From Mycobacterium sp. ENV421 (lineage in GTDB: Bacteria; Actinomycetota; Actinomycetes; Mycobacteriales; Mycobacteriaceae): a DNA stretch of 64,000 nt. Position numbers and translations under genes: made by a program. The stretch spans positions 1-64,000 of the forward strand of contig NZ_PDHO01000008.1 in assembly GCF_002887815.1 (NCBI RefSeq), read 5' to 3'. This document shows positions 10,179 to 19,092 of this stretch, piece by piece (position 1 is the first letter of the stretch; each line of letters starts with the position of its first letter). A model generated the notes under the pieces. The model worked only from the letters and a program-made list of their open reading frames with translations. It was not told where the DNA came from and did no database searches.

Positions 10179-10727
10179 ATGACTTCATCTTCCAAACGAG
10201 AAGCACTCGACGACTGGGTCCAGCGCTGGCTGCAGGCCAACAAGGACTCCGAGGCGGCCGGTGACTGGAAGAATCTGGCGGAGTTCTACACCGACGACGC
10301 GACCTACGGCTGGAACATCGGGCCCAAGGAAGACGTGATGTGTGTGGGCAAGGACGAAATCCGCGACGTCGCCCTGGGCATGGAGATGGAAGGCCTGGAG
10401 AACTGGGTCTACGAGTATCAGAAGGTCCTCGTCGACGAGAAGCAGAACGAGATCGTCGGGTTCTGGAAGCAGATCGCCAACAAGTCCGACGGCACCCGCG
10501 ACGAGATCTACGGCATCGGCGGCAGCTGGTTCCGGCTGAACGACGACCTGTTGATCGAATGGCAGCGCGACTTCTTCGACTTCGGCCACGTGCAGAAGGC
10601 CTTCGTCAAGCTGATCTCGTCGGGCGACCTGACCCCCACCATGCAGAAGCGCATCGAGCGCAGCGTCGCCGGTGAGAAGCTGCCCGGTTACTACCCCCTC
10701 GGTGAGGCGCCGGTGCCGATCTGGTGA
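10179..10727 (+). CDS. NTF2/SnoaL-like protein (Rv0762c-type)
   Basis: This 182-residue protein is predicted to have an NTF2-like cone fold (DWVQRWLQANKDSEAAGDW, then NLAEFYTDDATYGWNI). Enzymes of this fold isomerise or hydrate small hydrophobic substrates, but no catalytic set is certain here. ATG 10179 follows a purine-rich GAAGGCGG site. Position and length match Rv0762c between the ferredoxin and adhB. The 171-bp gap that follows carries a separate promoter and operator for adhB. Confidence 0.85.
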   Translation: MTSSSKREALDDWVQRWLQANKDSEAAGDWKNLAEFYTDDATYGWNIGPKEDVMCVGKDEIRDVALGMEMEGLENWVYEYQKVLVDEKQNEIVGFWKQIANKSDGTRDEIYGIGGSWFRLNDDLLIEWQRDFFDFGHVQKAFVKLISSGDLTPTMQKRIERSVAGEKLPGYYPLGEAPVPIW

Positions 10728-10803
10728 ATACTCGACAGGCGTCAAGTAATCGGCCCCCGGCAGTGACGTGGAAAGTGACGGAGGTCATAATGGTCAGTAG
10801 GAC

Positions 10804-10817
10804 AGGAACACGTTCTA
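10804..10817. promoter_or_regulatory. Candidate KstR operator in the adhB promoter
   Basis: The site reads AGGAACACGTTCTA, on the minus strand TAGAACGTGTTCCT. Its first 11 bases are identical to the two KstR-type sites at 52036 and 60319 in the cholesterol cluster. One of the outer conserved bases of TnnAACnnGTTnnA is not met. A -10-like TAGATT at 10827-10832 puts the site at the -35 region, a repressor position. Confidence 0.6.
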
Positions 10818-10898
10818 ATTCTTGCCTAGATTGACCATCCGGCACGGCCGGCCGCCCTGGAAAACCCCGGGGTCGGGTTTTGCGAGTGGAGGTTCGCT

Positions 10899-12032
10899 GT
10901 GAAGACAAAAGGTGCTCTCATCTGGGAGTTCAACCAACCGTGGTCGATCGAGGAAATCGAGATCGGCGATCCGGTCAAAGACGAAGTCAAAATCCAGATG
11001 GAAGCTTCTGGCATGTGCCACAGCGACCACCATCTGGTCACCGGCGACATCCCGATGGCCGGTTTCCCGGTTCTGGGCGGTCATGAGGGCGCCGGCATCG
11101 TCACCGAGGTAGGCCCGGGCGTCGAGCACCTGGCCCCCGGCGATCACGTGGTGCTCTCGTTCATCCCGTCGTGTGGTGAGTGTCCGGCCTGCCAGGAAGG
11201 GCTGCGCAACCTGTGCGACCTGGGCGCGGGCCTGCTGGCCGGCACCGCGGTGTCCGACGGCACCCACCGCATCCACGCCGTGAAGAACGGCCAGCCGGTC
11301 ATCCCGATGACGCTGCTGGGCACGTTCAGCCCGTACATGGTCGTGCACAAGAGCTCGGTGGTGAAGATCGACCCGACCATCCCGTTCGAGGTGGCCTGCC
11401 TGGTCGGCTGCGGCGTGACCACCGGTTACGGCTCGGCCGTCCGCAGCGGTGACGTCCGTCCCGGCGACGACGTCGTGATCGTCGGCGTCGGCGGCGTCGG
11501 CACCGGCGCACTGCAGGGCGCGCTGAACGCCGGTGCGCGCAACATCTTCGCTGTCGACCCGGTCGAGTTCAAGCGTGACAACGCACTCAAGTTCGGTGCC
11601 ACCCACGCCTACCCCGACATCTTCAGCGCGATGGCCGGCGTTGCCGAGGTCACCCAGGGACGGATGGCGCACAAGACCATCGTCACCGTGGGCGAGCTCA
11701 AGGGCGAGGACATCGACCACTACATGAACATCACCGCCAAGGGCGGCACCGTGGTGGCGACCGCCGTGGCAAACATGGCCGACAGCAATGTGACGCTGAA
11801 CCTGGCGATGCTGACCCTGATGCAGAAGCGCTTGCAGGGCACCATCTTCGGCGGCGGCAACCCGCATTACGACATCCCGCAGCTGCTGTCGATGTACAAG
11901 GCCGGCCGGCTGAACCTCGACGACATGGTGACCAGGCAGTACCGCCTCGAGCAGGTCAACGAGGGCTACGCGGACATGCTCGGAGGCCGCAACATCCGCG
12001 GCGTCATCCGCTACACCGACGAGGACCGCTGA
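10899..12032 (+). CDS. adhB: Zinc-dependent alcohol dehydrogenase AdhB, NDMA-type (Rv0761c)
   Basis: This 377-residue class III-like zinc alcohol dehydrogenase is of the actinobacterial NDMA-dependent group and is orthologous to Rv0761c AdhB. Catalytic zinc ligands are in GMCHSDHH and GGHEGAG; the structural-zinc loop has CGECPACQEGLRNLC; the Rossmann motif is GVGGVGTGA near residue 195. The GTG start at 10899 is preceded by GGAGG. It probably oxidises a long or sterol-like alcohol, given the P450s upstream (inference). A strong hairpin follows 23 nt after the stop. Confidence 0.94.
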   Translation: MKTKGALIWEFNQPWSIEEIEIGDPVKDEVKIQMEASGMCHSDHHLVTGDIPMAGFPVLGGHEGAGIVTEVGPGVEHLAPGDHVVLSFIPSCGECPACQEGLRNLCDLGAGLLAGTAVSDGTHRIHAVKNGQPVIPMTLLGTFSPYMVVHKSSVVKIDPTIPFEVACLVGCGVTTGYGSAVRSGDVRPGDDVVIVGVGGVGTGALQGALNAGARNIFAVDPVEFKRDNALKFGATHAYPDIFSAMAGVAEVTQGRMAHKTIVTVGELKGEDIDHYMNITAKGGTVVATAVANMADSNVTLNLAMLTLMQKRLQGTIFGGGNPHYDIPQLLSMYKAGRLNLDDMVTRQYRLEQVNEGYADMLGGRNIRGVIRYTDEDR

Positions 12033-12055
12033 CCTGCGCGTGTCCTTGATGGACC

Positions 12056-12102
12056 TTCCGGGCCGTGCCCGCCTTGCCCAAAGGCGCGGGCACGGCCCGG
12101 AA
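12056..12102 (+). terminator. Perfect 17-bp stem-loop between adhB and the OYE gene
   Basis: Left arm TTCCGGGCCGTGCCCGC (12056-12072) pairs perfectly with GCGGGCACGGCCCGGAA (12086-12102) around a 13-nt loop. There is no U-tract, as is common for mycobacterial terminators. It ends the adhB transcript or attenuates read-through into the gene at 12120, whose start is only 17 bp beyond. Confidence 0.75.
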
Positions 12103-12119
12103 TTCATGGTGCAGCGGCC

Positions 12120-14072
12120 ATGAGCGGCTTCCCGAACCTGTTGCGTGAAGGCCGCATCGGCTCGATGACGGTGCGCAACAGGCTCGTGATGTCTCCGATG
12201 GAGACCATGTACGGCACGCCCGACGGTCTGCCGTCGCAGCGCACCCGCGACTACTTCGCCGCCCGCGCGAAAGGCGGCGTCGGGCTGATCACCGTGGGCG
12301 CCACCGGGATCGACCACCTACAGCCAGAGACTCCGGGCGGGCTCCACCTCGGCACCGACGAGGCGGTGAGCGCCCACCGCGCACTGGTCGAGGCCGTGCA
12401 TGAGCACGGCGCGAAGATCCAGCCGCAGATCGTGCATGCCGGCCCCGGCGGGCTCGGGCCCGAGATGCACGGCGTCACGTCGCTGGGCCCGTCGGTGATC
12501 CCGTCCTACCTGACCGGGCGCCCCTCGGCCGAGGTGACCGAGGCCCAGCTGACCGGGATCATCGACCTGTTCAAAGCCGCCGTGCGCCGCGCGGCCGAGG
12601 CCGGCTACGACGGCATCGAACTCCACGCTGCCCACGGATACATGTTCCTGGGTTCTTTCCTTGCGCCCCAACGCAACCGGCGCACCGACGACTACCGCGG
12701 CGACTCCCCCGGCGGCCGCATTCGGATGGTGTTGCAGACCCTGGCCGCGATCCGATCCGAGATCGGCCACACCCTGCCGGTCACGCTGCGGATCTCGGGC
12801 TACGAGCGGGTGGCCGGCGGCCGCCCGAGCTACGAGACGGCCCAGATGGCACCGCAACTGGTGGCGGCCGGCGTCGACGCCTTCCACGTCAGCGGTGGGG
12901 TGATCGACCGCCTGGTCACCGGGATGGTCAACGCCGCCGACGACGGCGACGCACTCAACGTGGGCGCCGCGGCCGCGGTCAAGCAGGTGGTCGACGTACC
13001 GGTGATCGCGGTGGGGCGCATCCACGATCCCGCGCGCGCCGAGCAGATCCTCGCCGACGGGCACGCGGACTTCATCGCGATGGGCAGGCCGATGCTGGCA
13101 GATCCGGACCTGGCCGCCAAACTTCACGCCGGTCAGGCGGATCGGGTGCGCCGATGCATCTCGTGCGAGAACTGCATCGACGCCATGGAACAGCGGTTCT
13201 CGGTCGACTGCGCGGTGAACCCCCGCACCGGTAAGGAACGTGAGCTGGCGGTGCACCCGGTGGCGCAACCCAAGCACGTCGTAGTCGTCGGCGGCGGGCC
13301 GGGCGGCCTGGAAGCGGCCCGGGTCGCCGCCGAGCGGGGGCACCGTGTGACGTTGTTCGAGCGCAACGCCGAACTGGGTGGCGCTCTGGTGTGGGCGTCG
13401 ATCGTGCATCCGGAGAACGAACCGTTCCTGAAGTATCTGCGCAGTGAGATCGCAGCCAGCACAGTGACACTCGAGATGTCACACCCGGTCGACGTCGACG
13501 AGGTCGCCGCGCTGGAGCCTGACGCGGTGATCGTCGCGACCGGCGCCGACATCGTGGTGCCCGACATCGACGGCGCACACAATCCCCGGGTGATCAACGG
13601 TCACGGCGTACGCGACCTGCTGGCACACCCCGCCGCGCTCCCAGCGGGTCGCCGAGTGGTGATCGTCGGCGGCAGCCTTGCCGCGATCCAGCTCGCCGAA
13701 TATCTCTGCGCCCAAGACCGATTCGTCACCGTGCTGGAATCCGGACGCACCATCGCCGCCGAAGTGGGCCTCAAGCGCCGCACCGAACACATGGACCGGC
13801 TCGACCGCCTGGGAGTGCCGCTGCACGTGCGCGCCGACGTGCACCAGATCACCGACAACAGCGTGGTGTTCACCCCGCATGGCGGCACCCGCCGCGAACT
13901 CGCGGCCGACAGCGTGATCATCACCGGACGCCTCGAGGCGGACACCGCCCTGTTCGACGACCTCACCGATCGGTTGCCCGGCGCCAAGGTGCATGCCGTT
14001 GGCGACTGCACCGGTATGGGACTGATCCGTAAAGCCACCGACGATGGCGCTCGCGCCGCCTGCAGTATCTGA
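12120..14072 (+). CDS. Old Yellow Enzyme-type NADH:flavin oxidoreductase (FadH/dienoyl-CoA reductase architecture)
   Basis: This 650-residue two-part flavoenzyme has an N-terminal FMN TIM barrel (residues ~1-350; HAAHGYMFLGSFLAPQRN), a 4Fe-4S motif CISCENC plus a later Cys, and a C-terminal FAD/NAD(P) domain (VVVVGGGPGGLEAAR and VVIVGGSLAAIQLAE). This layout fits 2,4-dienoyl-CoA reductase and related enone reductases that reduce C=C bonds of conjugated carbonyls. In M. tuberculosis adhB and Rv0760c are adjacent, so this gene is an insertion relative to that order. The substrate is unknown; enones from steroid or fatty-acid pathways are possible. Confidence 0.9.
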   Translation: MSGFPNLLREGRIGSMTVRNRLVMSPMETMYGTPDGLPSQRTRDYFAARAKGGVGLITVGATGIDHLQPETPGGLHLGTDEAVSAHRALVEAVHEHGAKIQPQIVHAGPGGLGPEMHGVTSLGPSVIPSYLTGRPSAEVTEAQLTGIIDLFKAAVRRAAEAGYDGIELHAAHGYMFLGSFLAPQRNRRTDDYRGDSPGGRIRMVLQTLAAIRSEIGHTLPVTLRISGYERVAGGRPSYETAQMAPQLVAAGVDAFHVSGGVIDRLVTGMVNAADDGDALNVGAAAAVKQVVDVPVIAVGRIHDPARAEQILADGHADFIAMGRPMLADPDLAAKLHAGQADRVRRCISCENCIDAMEQRFSVDCAVNPRTGKERELAVHPVAQPKHVVVVGGGPGGLEAARVAAERGHRVTLFERNAELGGALVWASIVHPENEPFLKYLRSEIAASTVTLEMSHPVDVDEVAALEPDAVIVATGADIVVPDIDGAHNPRVINGHGVRDLLAHPAALPAGRRVVIVGGSLAAIQLAEYLCAQDRFVTVLESGRTIAAEVGLKRRTEHMDRLDRLGVPLHVRADVHQITDNSVVFTPHGGTRRELAADSVIITGRLEADTALFDDLTDRLPGAKVHAVGDCTGMGLIRKATDDGARAACSI

Positions 14073-14090
14073 CAACATAAGGAGAAATTG

Positions 14091-14525
14091 ATGTCCACAA
14101 CCACCGAACACACTCCCGCACTGGCCGCATCGCAAGCATCCTGGCGCGCCGTGATGTCGCACGACCGCGAGGGCTGGCTGGCCCTGATGGCCGACGATGT
14201 CGTGATCGAGGATCCGATCGGGCAGGCCATCACCAACCCCGACGGCAACGGCGTGCGCGGCAAGGCGGCGGTCGCCGACTTCTACGACGCCAACATCTCG
14301 GTCAACAACCTTCGCGTCACCTGCGAGGAGACATTCCCGTCGAGCTCTGCGAACGAGGTTGCGCACATCCTGGTGCTGCGCAGCCAATTCGAAGGCGGAA
14401 TGACCAGCACGGTACGCGGCGTGTTCACCTACTCCGTCAACGACGCCGGCCTGATCACCAATATGCGCGGCTACTGGAACATGGACGGCATGCAGTTCGG
14501 CCAGGCGCCTGCCGAAGGTGAGTGA
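14091..14525 (+). CDS. Ketosteroid-isomerase-like NTF2-fold protein (Rv0760c-type)
   Basis: This 144-residue orthologue of Rv0760c is an NTF2-fold protein whose structure resembles delta5-3-ketosteroid isomerase and which binds steroids; its in vivo reaction is not established. It has the fold's opening (SWRAVMSHDREGWLALM) followed by ADDVVIEDPIG, with an acidic residue near the KSI catalytic position. ATG 14091 sits behind AAGGAG; a TTG just upstream is not used. It overlaps the following SDR by 8 bp, so the two are co-translated. Confidence 0.9.
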   Translation: MSTTTEHTPALAASQASWRAVMSHDREGWLALMADDVVIEDPIGQAITNPDGNGVRGKAAVADFYDANISVNNLRVTCEETFPSSSANEVAHILVLRSQFEGGMTSTVRGVFTYSVNDAGLITNMRGYWNMDGMQFGQAPAEGE

Positions 14526-15387
14526 CCGGCCGCTAGAAGGATTCGGCGCGGTCGTCGTCGGCGGCTCACGGGGTATCGGGGCCGCCGTCTCGGCGCTGCT
14601 GGCCGAATGCGGTGCGGGCGTTGTGGTCAACGGCCGCGACGCGGCGGCTGCTGAGGCGGCGGTCGCCACCATCAACGACGCCGGTGGCCGCGCCGTCGCA
14701 CACGGCGGCTCGGCCGCGGACGAGGCGGTCGCCGAGGACTTGATCGCTCTGTGCGAGAGCGAATTCGGCGCTGTTGATGCCCTGGTGAACTGCGCGGGCG
14801 CACCCGAGCCCCCGGGCTCGTCGATACTCACGGTCACGGCTGCCGAGTTCCGCGAGCTCCTCGACATCCACGTCGGAACCACGTTCGCGACCTGCCGGGC
14901 GGCCGCCCCCAGGATGGTGGCCCGCGGCCGAGGCGCGATCGTCAACACCAGTTCCTTTGCCTTCCTTGGTGATTACGGCGGAACCGGCTACCCGGCAGGC
15001 AAAGGTGCGGTCAACGGCCTGACGATGGCGATCGCGGCCGAGCTGGCCGAGCACGGGGTACGCGCCAACGTGGTGTGCCCGGGTGCCAAGACCCGGCTGT
15101 CCAGTGGATCGGATTTCGAGGAACAGATCGAATCGTTGCGGCGACGCGGCATCCTCGACGACGTCAGCGCCCACGGTGCGCTCGACGCCGCGCCACCGGA
15201 ATACGTCGCACCGATGTACGCCTACCTGGTCAGCGATCTCGCCAGTAAGATCACCGGCCAGATCTTCATCGCCGCAGGCGGTTTCGTGGGCAGGTTCGAC
15301 AAGCCCTCCCCCGGGTTCATCAAGTACCGGGATCACCACGACTCGCCGCCGTGGACAATCAGCGAGATCGCGGCGATGTTGGCCTGA
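14518..15387 (+). CDS. Short-chain dehydrogenase/reductase
   Basis: This 289-residue SDR has VGGSRGIGAAV as cofactor motif, NGRD at the second strand (NADP(H) likely), NCAGA, a serine in NTSSFAF and YPAGK (YxxxK). A C-terminal extension of ~45 residues goes beyond GQIFIAAGG. The GTG start at 14518 overlaps the KSI-like gene. Together with that gene and the OYE-type reductase it forms a compact reductase/isomerase group. It ends 1 bp before the convergent glycosyltransferase gene. Confidence 0.88.
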   Translation: MSDRPLEGFGAVVVGGSRGIGAAVSALLAECGAGVVVNGRDAAAAEAAVATINDAGGRAVAHGGSAADEAVAEDLIALCESEFGAVDALVNCAGAPEPPGSSILTVTAAEFRELLDIHVGTTFATCRAAAPRMVARGRGAIVNTSSFAFLGDYGGTGYPAGKGAVNGLTMAIAAELAEHGVRANVVCPGAKTRLSSGSDFEEQIESLRRRGILDDVSAHGALDAAPPEYVAPMYAYLVSDLASKITGQIFIAAGGFVGRFDKPSPGFIKYRDHHDSPPWTISEIAAMLA

Positions 15388-15388
15388 C

Positions 15389-17356
15389 CTACGTCGTGAG
15401 GTCGTAGATCAGGACCCTGCCGACCCGCATCGGGGTGAAGTTGCGCTGAACCCATTGCTGGATCAGCGCATTGGTGTCCAGATGTCCCCACTTATCCTCG
15501 TGGACCGGGTTGGTGACGAGGAAGTAGTGGATTCGCTTGGACAGCGCCATCCGCAAGAACTCGTCGGGTGCCGGAGACGGATCGGTCCCGTTGAATCCAC
15601 CGACCGGCATCACCGGGTGACCGCTGGCCAGCTGATAGCCGGCCGCACACATCGATCCGATGGTGGCGGCCACCCAGGTGTACCGCTGCGCATCCGCGTC
15701 GAGCAGACCGACCAGTTGCCGGTCGGGCACACCAGAGTCCAGCAAGCTGCAGCCGACCAGATGCGGTGCGGTGGTGGATGATCGCGGGGGCAGCAGGAAT
15801 CCGGGCCCGGTGGCTGACGTGATCTCGGCGCGCTGGACCGGAGCGACACCCTTGGTCATCGCGGTCACGATGCGGGGAACCGGTCCCGTGATCGGCATTG
15901 CACCGGAATTTCCGTGCTCGACGGTCGTGACGCTGTAGGCGACGGGTCCGCCGAGAGCGACAAGTGCGCCTGCCGCGACGATCACCGGCATCGGGATGAC
16001 GGCGATCATCAGCCCGGCCAGCACCAGGACGGCGGCGAGCGGGACGGCCCACCGCAACCACGGGTAGAAGCCGGGGACGTGCCGCAGCACGGCCACCGCG
16101 ATGGCAGCTGTCAGCGCCACCGCGACCGCCAGCGCCGCTTTGACCCATAGGCGTTGCCGCTCTTGCCAACTCACCGCGATGCCGATGCCCGTCAGCGCGG
16201 CGATCGGCGGGGCAAGAGCCACGGTGTAGTACGGGTGAAAAATGCCGGCCATGTAGCTGAACACCCACGCCGTCACCAGCAACCAGAGAACCCACACCAG
16301 AATGGCGGCGCGGCGCAGATCTCGCCGCGCGGCCCGGCCCCGCCACACCAGCACGACGACCGCGAACACCAGTGCGGCGGGCAGTAGCCAGCTGATGCCA
16401 CCGATCTGCTCCGGCTCGAACAACCTGCCGATGCCGGGCTGACCCCAGGGGTGCGGCGAAGTCCGGCCACCGGTATGTACCGGCGAGATGAAGCCGGGCG
16501 AGGCGAGGCTACCCGGCTCGTCGCCATTGAGCCGGCCGAAGCCGTTGTAGCGCAGGGTCAGTTCGAGGATCGAATTGGTCTGCGTCCCGCCGATCCACGG
16601 CCGTGCGCTCGCCGGCCACAGCTGCACCAGCAGCACCCACCACCCCGCCGCGGCCACCGCGGCGGCCAGCGCCGCCACGAGTTGGCCCAGCCTGGCGAGC
16701 AGCGATCGTGGACCGGCCACCAGATACGCGATCGCCAGAGCGGGCAGCACCAACGCCACCTCGAGCTGCTTCGTCAGATACCCGAGTCCCACACAGCATC
16801 CCGACACCAGCAGCCAGCGCAGCCGCCCGTCATCGATCGCCCGCAGCAGCGCCCACACCGCGGCGATCATCAACAGGACCAGAAGCGCGTCGGGATTGTT
16901 GTAGCGGAAGATCGTCACAGCCACCGGGGTCAACGCCAGGACCGTGCCGGCGATCAGTGCGGCTGCTTCACCGAACGGCCGGCGGACGGCATCCCAGAGC
17001 AGGGCCACGGAGACCACCCCGATGACCGCCTGGGGTGCCAGGATGCTCCACGAATTGAGACCGAACAGGCGGATGGACAGGGCCGGGATCCACAGCGACA
17101 GCGGCGGTTTGTCGACGGTGATCGAGTTGGCGGCGTCTGACGACCCGAACAGCAGCGCCTTCCATGACTGCGAGCCTGCCTGCTCGGCGGCGGAGTAGAA
17201 CGCGTTGGCCCAGCCCGATCGGTCCAGGGCCCACAGATAGAGCACGGCAGTCGCGGCCAGCAACACGACTAGCGCCCAGCGCTGCGGGCGTATCCGGGTA
17301 CGCCAGGTAATGGCTTGTGCGACGCCGACTTCCGGCGACTCGACGGTGATGGTCAT
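15389..17356 (-). CDS. GT-C fold glycosyltransferase (PMT/ArnT-like), polytopic membrane protein
   Basis: This 655-residue integral membrane glycosyltransferase of the GT39/GT83-like (GT-C) kind uses polyprenyl-phosphate-linked sugars at the outer face of the membrane. About 11-13 hydrophobic segments are visible. The first periplasmic loop carries the expected acidic site after TM1 (LDRSGWANAFYSAAEQAG) and the ITVDKPPLSLWI motif seen in YkcB/ArnT-like proteins. A soluble C-terminal domain follows from residue ~480. Its start is 1 bp from the stop of the upstream GT2-GtrA gene. The sugar and acceptor are unknown. Confidence 0.9.
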   Translation of the reverse strand: MTITVESPEVGVAQAITWRTRIRPQRWALVVLLAATAVLYLWALDRSGWANAFYSAAEQAGSQSWKALLFGSSDAANSITVDKPPLSLWIPALSIRLFGLNSWSILAPQAVIGVVSVALLWDAVRRPFGEAAALIAGTVLALTPVAVTIFRYNNPDALLVLLMIAAVWALLRAIDDGRLRWLLVSGCCVGLGYLTKQLEVALVLPALAIAYLVAGPRSLLARLGQLVAALAAAVAAAGWWVLLVQLWPASARPWIGGTQTNSILELTLRYNGFGRLNGDEPGSLASPGFISPVHTGGRTSPHPWGQPGIGRLFEPEQIGGISWLLPAALVFAVVVLVWRGRAARRDLRRAAILVWVLWLLVTAWVFSYMAGIFHPYYTVALAPPIAALTGIGIAVSWQERQRLWVKAALAVAVALTAAIAVAVLRHVPGFYPWLRWAVPLAAVLVLAGLMIAVIPMPVIVAAGALVALGGPVAYSVTTVEHGNSGAMPITGPVPRIVTAMTKGVAPVQRAEITSATGPGFLLPPRSSTTAPHLVGCSLLDSGVPDRQLVGLLDADAQRYTWVAATIGSMCAAGYQLASGHPVMPVGGFNGTDPSPAPDEFLRMALSKRIHYFLVTNPVHEDKWGHLDTNALIQQWVQRNFTPMRVGRVLIYDLTT

Positions 17357-17357
17357 A

Positions 17358-18578
17358 TCAGCGGTTGGACGCGCCGAATACCCGTCGCAACGCCACGAAT
17401 CGCACGAGGGTGGCGACCAGGTTGGCCACGACCAGAACTGACAGTTCGGCGCCCCTACCGACGGTCGGGTCGTAGCGGTGCAGCAGATACAGCGAGCCGC
17501 TGGTGATGGCCAGCCCGAAGGCGAAGATCAGCAGGCCGTGGACATGGTGACGGGCAACACCGGCTCGGCCGCGGATACCGAAGGTGAAGGCCCGGTTCGC
17601 GGCGGTGTTGGCCAGGGCGGTGAGCAGCAGAGCGGTCAGGTTGGCGGCCTGCGCGCCGAGTGCGGGATGCAGCGAAAGATACAGCAGCGCAAAGGCGATG
17701 GTGCTGGCGATGCCGATCAGCCCGAAGCGCACCATCTGGCCGACCATGCCGCGGGGTACGCCCGGCACCAGCGGCTCGCGGCCCAGCGCGGCCTGCAGGT
17801 CGCGCAGCGGCAGGGCGCCGGTGGTCAGCGCCCGGCCGACCCGCCAGCAGCCTTTGAGGTCTTCGATCGCGGTGGCAAGGATGTCGACGCGGGAGTCCGG
17901 GTCGTCGATCCAGTCGACCGGCACCTCGTGGATGCGCAGGCCGGCCTTCTCGGCCAGCACCAGCAGTTCGGTGTCGAAGAACCACCCGGTGTCGGCGACC
18001 AACGGCAGCAGCTGGCGGGCGACGTCGCCGCGCAACGCCTTGAAGCCGCACTGGGCGTCGGAGAACCGCGCGCCGAGCAAGCCGCGCAGCAGCAGGTTGT
18101 AGCCGCGGGAGACCACTTCTCGCTTGACGCCACGCACCACCCGCGACGAAGCGGCCAGCCGCGATCCGATCGCGATGTCGGAATGCCCGGACACCAGCGG
18201 CGCGACCAACGGCATGAGCGCCGAAAGATGAGTCGACAGGTCGACATCCATATAGGCGACGACGTCGGCCCGTGATGACGCCCACGCGGCAGCCAGTGCG
18301 CCGCCACGGCCCTTGGCGTCGAGGTGGATCACGTCGACGTCGGACAGTTCCTCGGCGAGCTCCCGCGCCACCGACAACGTGGCGTCGGTACTGGCGTTGT
18401 CGGCCACCAGGATTCGGGCCCGGTAGGGCACCTCGTCGATCAGGAATTGGTGGAGCCGTCGCACACAGGCCGCGACGTCGCGCTCCTCGTTGTACACCGG
18501 GATGACGATGTCGAGAACGTAGCGACCCCCGACGCCGATCGCAGCAGAGTGCTGCTCGGCCGGCAGGGTGTCGGTCAT
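17358..18578 (-). CDS. GT2 dolichol-phosphate-sugar synthase fused to a GtrA membrane domain
   Basis: This 406-residue two-domain protein has at residues ~20-250 a GT-A fold family 2 transferase (VIPVYNEERDV, ADNASTDAT, the DxD-type motif YMDVDLSTH, the acceptor-loop GFKALRGDVARQLL) that loads a sugar on polyprenyl phosphate. Residues ~285-400 are a GtrA domain with four membrane segments, a proposed flippase for the lipid-linked sugar. Coupled to the GT-C transferase downstream, it completes a three-component glycosylation module. The acceptor may be a cell-envelope polymer, lipid or protein; not resolvable here. Confidence 0.92.
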   Translation of the reverse strand: MTDTLPAEQHSAAIGVGGRYVLDIVIPVYNEERDVAACVRRLHQFLIDEVPYRARILVADNASTDATLSVARELAEELSDVDVIHLDAKGRGGALAAAWASSRADVVAYMDVDLSTHLSALMPLVAPLVSGHSDIAIGSRLAASSRVVRGVKREVVSRGYNLLLRGLLGARFSDAQCGFKALRGDVARQLLPLVADTGWFFDTELLVLAEKAGLRIHEVPVDWIDDPDSRVDILATAIEDLKGCWRVGRALTTGALPLRDLQAALGREPLVPGVPRGMVGQMVRFGLIGIASTIAFALLYLSLHPALGAQAANLTALLLTALANTAANRAFTFGIRGRAGVARHHVHGLLIFAFGLAITSGSLYLLHRYDPTVGRGAELSVLVVANLVATLVRFVALRRVFGASNR

Positions 18579-18687
18579 ACCGATGATCGTCGCGGGCCAA
18601 GCTGCCGTGGCACTGGGCCGGATCTGAGGGGTTGCTGTGAGCCAGCTTCATGATCGGCCCCGGGCGGCTACTCATATGCTTGGGCAC

Positions 18688-19092
18688 ATGGCCTCCGTCT
18701 TCACCAAAATCATCAACCGCGAACTGCCGGGACGATTCGTCTACGAAGACGACGAGGTCGTCGCCTTCCTGACCATCGAGCCGATGACCCCCGGGCACAC
18801 GCTGGTGGTTCCGAGGGCCGAGGTCGACAACTGGCAGGACGTCGAGCCGGCCGTGTTCAACAAGGTGATGGCGGTGTCCCAGCGGATCGGCAAGGCGGTG
18901 TGTGCGGCGTTCGGCGCCGAGCGGTCCGGGCTGATCATCGCCGGGCTCGAAGTGCCGCACCTGCACGTGCACGTGTTTCCCGCGCGCAACCTATCTGACT
19001 TCGGCTTCGCCAACGTCGACCGCAGTCCCTCCCCCGCGTCGCTCGACGACGCGCAGGCCAAGATCACGGCCGCGCTGGCCGACATCGGCTAG
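18688..19092 (+). CDS. HIT-family nucleotide hydrolase/transferase (Rv0759c-type)
   Basis: This 134-residue histidine-triad protein has the active-site motif HLHVHVF near residue 95; members hydrolyse or transfer nucleoside phosphates (AMP-lysine or AMP-sugar like compounds). ATG 18688 is chosen because it begins the conserved [21 protein letters not shown] fold; upstream in-frame starts add an unconserved tail. It is convergent with phoR, the coding ends overlapping by 4 bp, as in Rv0758-Rv0759c. Confidence 0.9.
   Translation: MASVFTKIINRELPGRFVYEDDEVVAFLTIEPMTPGHTLVVPRAEVDNWQDVEPAVFNKVMAVSQRIGKAVCAAFGAERSGLIIAGLEVPHLHVHVFPARNLSDFGFANVDRSPSPASLDDAQAKITAALADIG

Noticed and set aside
10815..12317. 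500-codon minus-strand frame opposite adhB
   Set aside because: AdhB is well supported; the antisense frame is His/Arg-rich with no recognisable domain.
13479..14948. 489-codon minus-strand frame opposite the OYE, KSI-like and SDR genes
   Set aside because: It crosses three real genes and has shadow-like composition; no promoter or ribosome site was seen.
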